64,000 nucleotides of DNA, taken from contig ML213510.1 in the NCBI GenBank assembly GCA_004369045.1, positions 173,321 through 237,320 of the forward strand, read 5' to 3'. Positions 1 to 9,782 of the stretch are shown here, piece after piece. Numbering within the stretch: the first letter of the stretch is position 1; each line of letters begins with the position of its first letter. Both the position numbers and the translations under genes were made by a program. This DNA is from Heliocybe sulcata. Lineage: Eukaryota > Basidiomycota > Agaricomycetes > Gloeophyllales > Gloeophyllaceae. The notes beneath the pieces were generated by a model. It was not told the DNA's origin, ran no database searches, and worked only from the letters and a program-made list of their open reading frames with translations.

Positions 1-1325
1 GCCGGCGGGCACCCTCTCTAAAGCTGCGAGACTCGCCAGTCAGCGGGCCAGCGCTGGCCTGCCTGGTGCTCGCGCTTCTTCGGTGTGTTTTGAACGAGTT
101 TCAGCCGCTGTGTAGCGGAACATTGATGCGGAGCGGGCTGTAATAGGTTCGGTTTGCTTCGTCTGCCTCTGGGTCTTCTTCGGCTTTCCAGGTGTGTGCG
201 CTTGTACTTTTTCTGTGAAATAAATGTGCTGAGCTTTTGGAAGTCGTTCGTGAACTCCCGGGCGACGTTGGCTGCATCCACACTCCTGACTGTTGGCTCG
301 ATCGCCTGGTACACCCACCTGTACGGCAGCCTCCCTTTCCTCGGACAAGTGCACGCGAGCGCACTCGCCGACGAGGGCCTCCACCCCACCGCTTACCCGT
401 GGCCGCACAAGGGTTTCTTCGACACCTTTGACCATGCCAGGTACACCCGATTCCCTCGTCACGACTCTGTTCCGACTGAAATTCCGTCATAGCATCCGCC
501 GAGGCTACCTGGTCTACCGGGAGGTCTGCTCGTCCTGCCACTCGCTCGACCGTATCGCATGGCGCAACCTCGTCGGCGTCTGCCATACGGTAGACGAGGT
601 CAAGGCGATGGCTGAGGAGGTGGAGTACGAGGACGGTCCTGACGACCAGGGAGAGATGTTCCAGAGGCCCGGAAAGCTTGCGGATCCTATGCCCCCTCCC
701 TACCCGAACGAGGAGGCCGCGCGCGCGTCGAACGCAGGTGCTCTTCCCCCTGACCTTAGTTTGATCATCAAGGCTCGTCACGGTGGTGCTGTGAGTTGAC
801 ATATTCGTGTCCTATGGAGTTAAAAGTAACGTGGTTGACCTGTCTGCCAGGACTACGTCTTCTCCCTTCTGACTGGTTACGTTGATCCCCCCGCGGGCGT
901 CGAAATCCGTGAGGGACTGAACTATAATCCCTATTTCCCCGGTGGTGCTATTGGCATGGCTCGTGTCCTTTTCGACGGTCTTGTGGAATACGACGATGGT
1001 ATGAAGCTCGCTGGTATGCATATCCCCTACTAAAACTGCTCGCCAGGTACGCCCTCTACCACGTCCCAAATGGCCAAGGACGTTGTCACGTTCTTGAACT
1101 GGGCCGCTGAGCCAGAGCACGACGAGAGGAAAAAGATCGGCTTAAAGGCGGTCATCCTATTCTCCGCACTAACAGCCGTTAGCGTCTACGTCAAGCGCTT
1201 CAAGTGGACGGTTGTCAAGAACAGGAAGATTAGTGCGTATACGACAGTATCGACTCTCAGGCAAATCGCTAACCAGGTTGTTACTATGCATAGTCTACAA
1301 CCCGCCCGCGGACAAGCACCTATAG
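1..1325 (+). CDS. CYT1: Cytochrome c1, heme protein of respiratory complex III (5' partial)
   Basis: Catalytic heme subunit of the mitochondrial bc1 complex; it passes electrons from the Rieske protein to cytochrome c in the inner membrane. Well-supported coding exons: about 244-440, 493-790, 851-998, 1047-1232 and 1294-1325 (stop TAG). Introns are 48-61 bp, GT-AG, and all phases agree. The heme-binding CSSCH motif lies near 527-541, followed by the family-typical [10 protein letters not shown]. The C-terminal membrane anchor (around [18 protein letters not shown]) and the tail VKNRKIIYNPP are in the last two exons. The N-terminus is not settled. Bases 2-82 read as an Arg/Ser/Ala-rich stretch that looks like a mitochondrial presequence and end at a GTGTGT donor, so the first exon probably begins left of the window. 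An acceptor near 233 or 243 is possible. No ATG could be assigned. Confidence 0.93.
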
Positions 1326-1603
1326 ACACCGAGGACGTCGAGGACATTACACTTGTAGATAGGGCGGTTAAATCGAGTAATTCCTCTAATCCTTGCTATT
1401 GTATGGTTATACCAGTGAATATGCAGGAACCTAATCCACTGGATGTTATTGCCCTAGGAACAAATGCATGCACTCGACGAATTCTCGATGTCGTCCTCGT
1501 CCTGCAAAGCTCAGCACTGGTATTGGTACTAACTGCGGCGCTTGTGTACCTTCGTAGGGTCGCAGGTGCAAGAGTCTTGCCAGGGAGTGCACTTTCTCCG
1601 CAG

Positions 1604-3064
1604 TCAGTGTGGTGTTAAAGTATATGTCAGGAAGCTCACCACTTGCTGCCAGCTGTGTAGAACCTTGGTATCGTCCACCAGATCTACTTGAACATGACTT
1701 CGGAACCACTCTGCCACGTAATCTTCCACGCGCCCATGGTCAGACTTCTGGAGCTGAAGGGAATTTAACGGGACCTCCAGCCGTGTCCGGCGCGCTATGA
1801 AGTCCTGGATCGTCAGCCCATCGCCTGCGCGATACGGGAGCCACGAGAGGGTGCGGAGGTTGGGTAAAGGTGGGTCGGCAGTATACCTGCCAGTGAGCAG
1901 ACCCAGTTGGCGGAGCAGCAAGCAGCTCTTGTTTTCCAGTTCGAGATGCTTGATGGATGCGAACTGGCGGCCGATCTGCAGGCCCGTCGCGTCGCTGCTG
2001 GTCGTGGAGAGGGTGGTGAACTGGTCGCTGTAGTCGCAGGTCTCGACGTTGCGGAGGCGGAGGCGGGTGAGGGCGGGGTATTTCTGGGCCGCGGAGGGGA
2101 CGCCGCCGCTGAGGGAGCGAAGGAAGTCGCAGAGGGCGAGGTACTTGAGGCCGCTGAGCGTCAGGCAGGACAGGTGCGGGGCGGAGATCACGTGGTGCAG
2201 CTCGAGCATGAACCCGTCCTCGTCCTCGTCGCTGGCGCACTCGTTGAACGCGAGCTCGCGTAGCGCGGGCATGTGGATGGGCGTGTAGTCGAGGGATCCG
2301 CCCTGCAGGCACGGGCCGGTGAGGCAGAGGCGGGCGAGGTTCGGTGCGCGGGCGAGGATGTCGCGGAAGTCGGCGTGCAGGAAGCGCAGGCGCGGCGGGA
2401 GGCAGCCGACGTCGAGGGCTGTGAGATGGGCGAGGGTTGGTCCGGTGAAGTCGAGATCGATGAGGATGGAGCGGAGATGCAAGCGCGAGAGCTGGGGGAT
2501 GCCGCGCCCGAACGACATCTGACCGTACTCCCCGCATTGAATCTGGACGTTTCGGAGCCGCGGCGTGCGCAAGGGCCTGGAGAGGGGACTGAGGTGGATG
2601 TCGATGAGGTGCATAATCATGCGCGAACAGGGTGGAAAATCGCCGTCAACTTGAATGCTAAGGGTTCTCCATCGGTCCGCGTGTTTGGTCAGCGCTGCCA
2701 TCAAGTCCTCTGGGAAGACTGTCCCTTCACGTGTTGTATGTAGCCAGCTATAGTGGGGCGGCCTCCAATCGCACATAAGCCGGCCCTCGATATCAAGAGG
2801 GAGGTCTCCGGACCTCTCAAGGTGAAGTCGGAGCATGTCTGTGGCTTTGGCTCGCCTGACAGGAACGCTGAACCTCACCTCCTGCCAAAGCTCTGGGGTG
2901 GACAGGGCCGCACTTCTCCACCACCTGCAGACTTGCGAGACTGTGAAGGTGGACGTCACCCATACTCCGTTCTGCAGCTGACCAGAGTCGCGGATGTGCT
3001 TCCATATCTCCATGAGGAGCTCATATGGAAGGCAATACGCGGGGGTGCGGTAAGCCTCTGCCAT
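1604..3064 (-). CDS. F-box protein, single exon
   Basis: Intronless gene of 486 aa starting at an ATG at 3064. An F-box sits at about residues 11-60: LPYELLMEIWKHI, then VSQVCRWWRSAALSTPELW, the pattern common in the large Agaricomycete F-box families. The rest is leucine-rich with irregular LRR-like segments (for example LSRLHLRSILIDLDF). By family knowledge the F-box would bind Skp1 and bring a substrate to an SCF ubiquitin ligase; the substrate is unknown. It converges on CYT1, leaving only about 280 bp between the two stops. Lack of introns contrasts with all its neighbours and is usual for expanded fungal F-box genes. The F-box call is firm; no specific function can be given. Confidence 0.85.
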   Translation of the reverse strand: MAEAYRTPAYCLPYELLMEIWKHIRDSGQLQNGVWVTSTFTVSQVCRWWRSAALSTPELWQEVRFSVPVRRAKATDMLRLHLERSGDLPLDIEGRLMCDWRPPHYSWLHTTREGTVFPEDLMAALTKHADRWRTLSIQVDGDFPPCSRMIMHLIDIHLSPLSRPLRTPRLRNVQIQCGEYGQMSFGRGIPQLSRLHLRSILIDLDFTGPTLAHLTALDVGCLPPRLRFLHADFRDILARAPNLARLCLTGPCLQGGSLDYTPIHMPALRELAFNECASDEDEDGFMLELHHVISAPHLSCLTLSGLKYLALCDFLRSLSGGVPSAAQKYPALTRLRLRNVETCDYSDQFTTLSTTSSDATGLQIGRQFASIKHLELENKSCLLLRQLGLLTGRYTADPPLPNLRTLSWLPYRAGDGLTIQDFIARRTRLEVPLNSLQLQKSDHGRVEDYVAEWFRSHVQVDLVDDTKVLHSWQQVVSFLTYTLTPH

Positions 3065-3455
3065 GCAAGGTTCAGGAGGGTGCTGGGATCGAGGAGATAT
3101 CAGTCAGTTAGCCCTGAGCTCTCAGAGTCGTGGCCGGTGTTCCCGTGCGTTGGAAGAGCTATGCATGCCGTAAGTATTCCTGACGAGATCCCAGCTTCAG
3201 CGTGCGAGTAGCACTTACGTTGAGGTCTCCGTACAAACGGGTTCTGTTGCCTGTGAATCCCGTTGGCGGCCTACTCGGTGAGGACGTCCGCAAGCAAGTC
3301 TTAGCAGACGTCTTTACCACCGCCGCCCATTCGCTTCGATTGGTGCGGGCTATCTCCGAGATCAAATTCGGCAGTATCAAGTAATTATACACACGACGGT
3401 AACAAAATAACGGAATAATGAATAGCAGTACTGATCGTGGAATAGAGCTGCATTT

Positions 3456-5649
3456 CTATCGCCCATTCACCGTCGCACTCGAATCCCGCCGTGCTCCCGA
3501 GCCTTGCGCTGCTGTCTGAGGCAGCTGATTCGGGTGATCCGGAATACTGACAATCTCCTTCTTTGCCTCCTCCCATGCCTCCAGGTTCTGTTACACATCC
3601 AATTCGTCGGTCAGTGAGAACGACCGCAGGGGTGTCGACTCACCTTCTTGCACCAATCCCTATGGCTCCTCGCCATACTAATGCACATCTCCCTAAGATC
3701 CGCCACCTTCTGCCTCTGGAACCGATCCAAATCCGCCTGGATAGTCGAGCTCGAGTACTTCAGATCTTGTGCGCTCAGATGCAACGCATCCTCCAACTGT
3801 CAGTGCATCGTCAGGACTAGCGCTTCACAGCTGAGTGGCCTGGCATACACAGACCTGTGATATCGACTCCCGCGTCTTACTGATCCCATTCCTCCGCGCC
3901 GTCTCCGGGTCCACATCAATCATCCCATGCAGCGTATAACTCAGCGCACTCAGCAGCCCCATACCCGGCGCCCTCCTCCGCACTGGACTGGGCCCTGGAT
4001 GCGGCGGCAAATACGCATCCTCCTCTGGCTCTTCCCTCTCCTGCCTGGCTTCCCCTCCCCCCTCCCCGTCTTCCGCTCCCTCCCCGCCCTCGCTCGGACT
4101 CTGCATCCGTGAAGGCGCCGAGGACCCCACCCGCCCCTTCCCAAGAGCTTCGTCGAGCCTCCTTGCTTCGCGCTCGCTCTTCTCCAGCTCTTCGAGCGAC
4201 TCACGCTTCGCCTCCAGCGCGTCCTGGGTCATCTCATATTGCACGTGTTTCTGGTGTCGATAGGCAAGGAGCTTCTTAATTATGGAGGCAAACTGCGTGT
4301 ATTCATGTAGAGGCTCGGCATAGTTCTGCTCGAGTTCTTGTAGCTGATTATGTATATGCGTCAGTACAAGGTCTGTTGTAGCATTTGAGAAAGGCAAAGA
4401 ACTTACCAAACGTGTTGTGGACATGAATGTCGCGTCCACGGCTTGCCCAGTCTTCTCAATAGCCGTAGACATCTGGCCCTCCTCATTCAAACTGAACCCA
4501 TTCAACGTAGCCCCAAGCTCCTGGTGATCCTGGGCACAATCTACACACAACACCGCACATCAGCTCACCTTCTCGGCGATACCCCTCATTCCCGAAAGCC
4601 GCAAACCGGTGCTTACCTGACCACCGCTTCATCGTCCTTCGCGTCACCTTCTCCATCGGCCCGCTCAAATGCGATGCAAACTTACTCGTGAACGCCTCAG
4701 AGTCGAGGAAACGCTGGTCCGGGCGCCGCAGCGGGTGCGCGGCGGACGGGTTCGGTAGAGCGGCATAGGCAAGCAAGGCGTTCTGGTCAGTTGGGTTATG
4801 CGACGGTGCTTTGAGGATGTTCTTCGGGAGGAGGGAAATTGGCGGCGAGTTAAGAACTTCCGTCTGGCCGTCCCTTAGCACTCAAAAGACAAAGTCGTGA
4901 TTAACAAGGAAAACACGCACCCACGAAACCTCCCCATCCAGAAACCTATGGAACACATGCTCGTTGCTCAGAATCGGATGCTTCGCAATCCTATTGAGGA
5001 ACGTCTGCAGCATGCGTCTCCGCCTCGCGATCATCGCCGCGTCCTCCTTCGCCTTGCCCTGCTTGATCGCGTAGTCGCCCAATGACTGCTTCGACGGGAT
5101 GGGCGGGATGATCAGCGTCGGGTACAGCTTCACGAGGTTCAACCGGAGGGACTCGAACTCTGAGTAGCGGTGCCGCGCTTCTGTGTTCTGGATAGGGCAG
5201 ATCAGTGAACGCTTGGAATATGCGGGCGAGACGACATACCCCAGCTCGTATAACGTATGTAATGTACGGCGAATTCGAGTTGATCGTCGTCTTCTGTGCG
5301 TCTATAATCTACTTCAACCAGCATCAGCATCTCCCTTCCTTCCTCCGCCCCCACCCTCCACACAAAACAAAAACGAAACAAGACTCGCCAGAATCTCCAA
5401 ATCCTCCCCGGAGTGCAACCATCTATCCCTCGCACAGCAATAATCATTCTTGAACTGCGTCTGCCTCGCCCCAGACCCTGGCGAGGGGAACGGCCTGTTC
5501 GCATTCGGCTGCGTCTCTGCCTGCTGGGCGAAGAGGTCCGTCGGCGGGGAGGACGGCGCGGAGACGTTTACTGCAGATGCAGAGGACGACTCTGAGGGGA
5601 CGCGGTCCGAGTCGATCTCGAACGGGTTCTCGTCTTGGAATGTGTCCAT
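3456..5649 (-). CDS. SNX41: Sorting nexin of the Snx41/Atg20 type (PX-BAR)
   Basis: Predicted 583 aa, eight exons: 5389-5649, 5240-5308, 4921-5187, 4617-4863, 4407-4540, 3855-4343, 3644-3796, 3456-3587. The PX domain (about residues 80-200) has RHRYSEFESLR, the proline core LYPTLIIPPIPSKQSL and the ARRRRMLQTFLNRI helix, as in Snx41/Atg20. The C-terminal half (about 240-570) is helical and BAR-like, with an acidic low-complexity insert near residue 360. Family members bind PtdIns3P on endosomes, retrieve cargo to the Golgi and support selective autophagy with Snx4. Intron 1 (5309-5388) needs a GC donor (GCGAGT): only that joins LEIL to IIDAQKTT in frame. The start ATG at 5649 is the only one giving this N-terminus. 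Snx41 and Atg20 are hard to separate in basidiomycetes, so the symbol is provisional. Confidence 0.88.
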
Positions 5650-6086
5650 TGTGACAATGGTGGTTCAGGTCTAGGTGGCGCCTTGCACTTGTACTACTGG
5701 ATTGTAAAGCTGTGTCCACGGTGCTGCGGCGAGTAGAGATACTTGAGGAATGCAAGTCAGGGACTGATAGTACCAGTAGATGCCACTCAATAAAGCAGCA
5801 AGCTAAGCAGAGTAGAAGGTTATCGAGCGTTAATGACCGCGCAGACTCGACCGCGCTCTGCAAGGGAACGTCACCGCGCCGCCGGCTCGGCAATCTCATC
5901 ACCCCGGCATCCTGCGTCCGCACATACTGCGGATATATACTGCGGATATATACTGTGATTCTATGCAACTCTATTACAGCGTATGGTATGTTATCGAGAC
6001 GCGCTTATGCTATGTACATATGCACCACAATCACCATCATCTATGCCACAAATTCAAACGTCCATCAATCCCCGGCACTCTCTGAA
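5650..6086. other. Intergenic: Snx41 promoter side and VRG4 3' side, with a short tandem repeat
   Basis: No convincing gene in these 437 bp. A 13-bp unit (atactgcggatat) is repeated about 2.5 times at 5924-5955. The rest should hold the SNX41 promoter and the VRG4 3' UTR. Confidence 0.6.
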
Positions 6087-7698
6087 TCATGGCTTGCGAT
6101 TCGACATGGGTATAACAGGCTCTGGAGTCCGTGCCTCCGCCTTCTTCTGGTTGTTCTTCGCCACCGCGTACACGATGCCCGCAAAGAACCCCACTGCAAT
6201 CGCGGACACTGATCCAGGCGTGACAGCATCGCCGAAGAATATCATCCCCGAGGCTGCTACGGGAAGCTTATTCAACGCGCCGACCATACTTTAATCGAAC
6301 AATTTAGCGGAGGAACGCAGTTTAAGGTGAAGAGGGAGCGCACCTATATGTCGTGCTACTTGTCACTCGCACACACCACGCCGTCGTATACGAGATGCCA
6401 ACAGCAGCGGCGCCGGAGAACATAATCGCGAACAGGAGGAAATTTCTAGTCTCAGGCGGGCTAGCATACCGACAGGTCGTCAGTGAGAGACATGGAAGTT
6501 CAGCCGAGGCGACTTACAAATTCCTGTTCAAGCTCTCAACACCCCAGTCCTCCACAATAATCGTGAAAACGGCGAGAATGGGTATCGACAATAAATTATT
6601 ATAGTACATAGAGTCCCAGTCGGAGAAACCCGTGGCTTTAATGCGCTTGCGCATCGCCAGGACCTGCCAAAAATCACGTTATTGCTTGTATCCTGGCTAA
6701 TAAGCCACCAGGCCGACTCACATAAGCAGCACTCGTCATGCAATTAATCAACATCCAAAAGTACCCCACATTCAAATTGCGCACGATATTTGTAACCCCA
6801 GACAAGCCCGCCAAAGATGGCACCGGTTCGCCTGTTGTTAGCGACGCCTGCAGTGTATCCGTGATATCTGACCATGCAGCGATGATGGAGGACAAGACCT
6901 GGCGATAAATATTCAACAAACCGTCCGCCAATTGCACTTCGAAGACTCGCCATGAATATGAATGACACAAATGTCAGCCCCGTCACGCGGCCGCCGAACC
7001 AGATGACTTCTCCGTATGCCTGACCACGAATGATTCTCAGCACGTGGCATGGAAAGAAGAAAACAGGACTTACGATGAGAATAATTGTTAGGTTTTTGAA
7101 TATCGTGTACACCGGTATGCTCAAATATTGCTGTATGCCCGTCAGCCTCCAGCCAATTTGGAGAAACTAGAGAACATACCAAGCTCTTAGAACCAGTATA
7201 TATCACCGCCACCAGGAGCGCGCTGATTGGCGCCCACATCTTCGCGTCTTTGGTGTCAAAATCGCGGAAGGAGATTATGCCGAGTCGTTTCACGAGCACT
7301 ACACAGGAGACGCAGACGGAGGATTGAATACAGAGCAGGAGAAAGTTCATGGAGAAGTTGCGTCCAGATACGACAAACTGTCAAGGAGGCACGGATGAGC
7401 AAGGTGCAAGAAAGATGACCGAAGGATGGACAGGACAAATGCACCTTGTTCACAACAGTCATGAGGATTGATGCGAGGCAGTAGCATACTATCGGCGGTA
7501 CTGCAGACAATCGAATATATCACCTCTGTCTATGTACATGCTCGCAATTCGGACTGAACTTGACCTACCTGAAGACACCGTCGCGTCCCTTGGACTTGCA
7601 CTCCCTGTTGCAAGGGCCTTCTTCATCTCCACAACATCCGGCTCATCCTGTCCTACGGACTTGTATTCTCCAGTAGACGGTCTCGGTGACCGCGACAT
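6087..7698 (-). CDS. VRG4: GDP-mannose transporter of the Golgi
   Basis: Predicted 383 aa, nine exons: 7569-7698, 7445-7500, 7180-7377, 7074-7130, 6951-7019, 6722-6898, 6518-6663, 6344-6460, 6087-6288. It is a multi-spanning member of the nucleotide-sugar/drug-metabolite transporter family. The two signature motifs of Vrg4 are present: YYNN at about residue 249 (FYNN in yeast) and GALNKLP at about 320, which bind GDP-mannose in the yeast protein. It would exchange cytosolic GDP-mannose for luminal GMP to feed mannosylation of glycoproteins and lipids. The length matches the family. The ATG at 7698 gives a short polar cytosolic N-terminus (about 45 residues) before the first helix. Intron 5 (6899-6950) requires a GC donor (GCGAGT) to join SFIFM to VLSSIIAAW. 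It lies in tandem with SNX41. Confidence 0.95.
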
Positions 7699-8276
7699 GA
7701 AGAGCTTGAGTTGAAACCTTTCAGTGGTAGCTGGTTACTGCCTCCTTCGCCGCTTGTTTCCTCCTGTGTGTAACTGGAGACCTCCGGACACAGCTTCTGC
7801 AGCGTAATCTAGAACAGAGAAAGGACAGAAGGCAGGCAGGCAGCCGAGTATTTATAGGGAGCGAGGTATTTTCAGAACTATGGAAGTTCTATAGACAAGT
7901 AGGACAACAACGGACTTACGCCAATTCTCGAAGGTAGCACGTGCCACGTGTCTGCATACATAGGCGCCCACAACGTCGGTGGCGCGTACTTTTAGGGTGG
8001 TACAGATGCCGGCGAGCATCCATGATTTGAGCAATAGGCTATGCATGCATGTCAAAGCAGGCCACTAGTGCAATCTGCCGGTTTCTCCAAGCATGTACGG
8101 CGTATCATGTATGTGAATGACGATAAATATGGCTTGTATGTGGGTTTCCCACCTACTTCAGGGAGAGCTTATTTTATCTGAGTACATTACACAATTCTAA
8201 TCAGTTTCCAAATGAATATTTACTCCATTGTGGGCTGCAGTTCAGCTGATCACGAATGGCTTCTGTCAGCTTCATG
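7699..8276. other. Upstream region of VRG4 up to the assembly gap
   Basis: No supported coding sequence. It should contain the VRG4 promoter and 5' UTR. A short (aggc)n run lies near 7830-7845. Confidence 0.55.
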
Positions 8277-8881
8277 NNNNNNNNNNNNNNNNNNNNNNNN
8301 NNNNNNNNNNNNNNNNNNNNNNNNNNNNNNNNNNNNNNNNNNNNNNNNNNNNNNNNNNNNNNNNNNNNNNNNNNNNNNNNNNNNNNNNNNNNNNNNNNNN
8401 NNNNNNNNNNNNNNNNNNNNNNNNNNNNNNNNNNNNNNNNNNNNNNNNNNNNNNNNNNNNNNNNNNNNNNNNNNNNNNNNNNNNNNNNNNNNNNNNNNNN
8501 NNNNNNNNNNNNNNNNNNNNNNNNNNNNNNNNNNNNNNNNNNNNNNNNNNNNNNNNNNNNNNNNNNNNNNNNNNNNNNNNNNNNNNNNNNNNNNNNNNNN
8601 NNNNNNNNNNNNNNNNNNNNNNNNNNNNNNNNNNNNNNNNNNNNNNNNNNNNNNNNNNNNNNNNNNNNNNNNNNNNNNNNNNNNNNNNNNNNNNNNNNNN
8701 NNNNNNNNNNNNNNNNNNNNNNNNNNNNNNNNNNNNNNNNNNNNNNNNNNNNNNNNNNNNNNNNNNNNNNNNNNNNNNNNNNNNNNNNNNNNNNNNNNNN
8801 NNNNNNNNNNNNNNNNNNNNNNNNNNNNNNNNNNNNNNNNNNNNNNNNNNNNNNNNNNNNNNNNNNNNNNNNNNNNNNNNN
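8277..8881. other. Assembly gap (605 N)
   Basis: Run of 605 undetermined bases. Any open frame drawn across it is meaningless. Confidence 1.
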
Positions 8882-8888
8882 TTTAACC

Positions 8889-8960
8889 TTACGCTAGGGT
8901 TGGCCGGCACTAACGATTTTGGCCTCCCCTAGCGTAACAAAAGGGGGAGCAAGCTCCCCC
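8889..8960. repeat. Two perfect inverted repeats beside the gap
   Basis: TTACGCTAGGG at 8889-8899 is the exact reverse complement of CCCTAGCGTAA at 8927-8937 (27-bp loop). Directly after it, GGGGGAGC (8943-8950) pairs with GCTCCCCC (8953-8960) across a 2-base loop. Strong local structure next to the gap may explain why assembly stopped there. It could also be the end of a repeat element. The stretch on to 9192 holds no gene that can be supported. Confidence 0.7.
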
Positions 8961-9192
8961 AATCATACAGCAGTGAGAACCGTCAGAGGAAACGCTTGTT
9001 GCATCTATGCGCCTCCTACCTTCCAGGTTATCCCGGCAGAATCTTAGCTCAGCTCATCTAGCCTCTGGGTTTCCCTCTGCATGGCCCGGCATCTCGTCCC
9101 ACTTTCCTCCCAACCGTCGCGTGCGATGACATGGAAAGAAGCAGATGTACCCATCATGGATGTCCCGGAGATCCAAAGCAGTTATGTAGTCC

Positions 9193-9547
9193 CTACTCGC
9201 TTTCTTTATTCTCCTCTTCTTCAGCCGCCTTGATGACCTCTTCGGTAGTCGCCGCGCCTGCGCTTATAAACCTATGACAGACAATTATCAGCATTCTATC
9301 GTCCCTTCCGCTCCCACTCTTATCTCAAATCTCCACTCGGCAAGAGCAACATCATAAAGTGAAAGAAAACACACTGAGCTGCATGCCATCCGGCCAGCAA
9401 CCGCATGGCGTCCAGATCAACCTGAAGCGCGGCAAACAGGTCGGCGGTCTGCCCGATGGAATGAGAAAGCCGGATGAGCGACGCTGACAGGTGGGCGTAG
9501 TGACGGTCTTTGGCTTGAGTTGCAGAGGTCGGGTGCGATTGGGACAT
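9193..9547 (-). CDS. Small helical protein, probable DASH complex subunit Hsk3-like
   Basis: Two exons, 9375-9547 and 9193-9271, joined by a 103-bp GT-AG intron, give 83 aa with an ATG at 9547. The middle is an amphipathic helix (DRHYAHLSASLIRLSHSIGQ) followed by LLAGWHAAQFISA and an acidic tail rich in Glu. Yeast Hsk3 has a similar layout as I remember it: one helix that ends in a G-x-x-H-G-S-W-type turn. That subunit belongs to the outer-kinetochore DASH/Dam1 ring that couples chromosomes to microtubules. The match rests on pattern memory only, so the family name is tentative. That it is a real small gene is supported by a clean ATG, in-phase splice sites and a sensible composition. Confidence 0.5.
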
Positions 9548-9782
9548 AACGTTCGTGATCGTCCAGAGGATGGCCAGACAGAATTCGGGTTAAGGCGCGC
9601 GTGATTTGAGTATCACGCATCGCGTGACATATGTGACAGCACGCGTCGGTCGACTCCTCCTCCTTATGAAGCTCCAGAGATCTGATAAGAAGTCTCGTAA
9701 AGGTGCAGAGTCCGCGGATACATGGAGGACCGCAGGAGCTATGTTGGTGATAGACAGTACCGACGAACACAACTGGGTCTCA

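Noticed and set aside
3165-3384. Possible small plus-strand protein containing VLLPVNPVGGLLGEDVRKQV
   Set aside because: The only ATG that joins this frame needs a 31-nt intron (3170-3200), too short for this genome, and no family was recognised.
8212-8932. Frames running through the N block
   Set aside because: They consist of undetermined bases.
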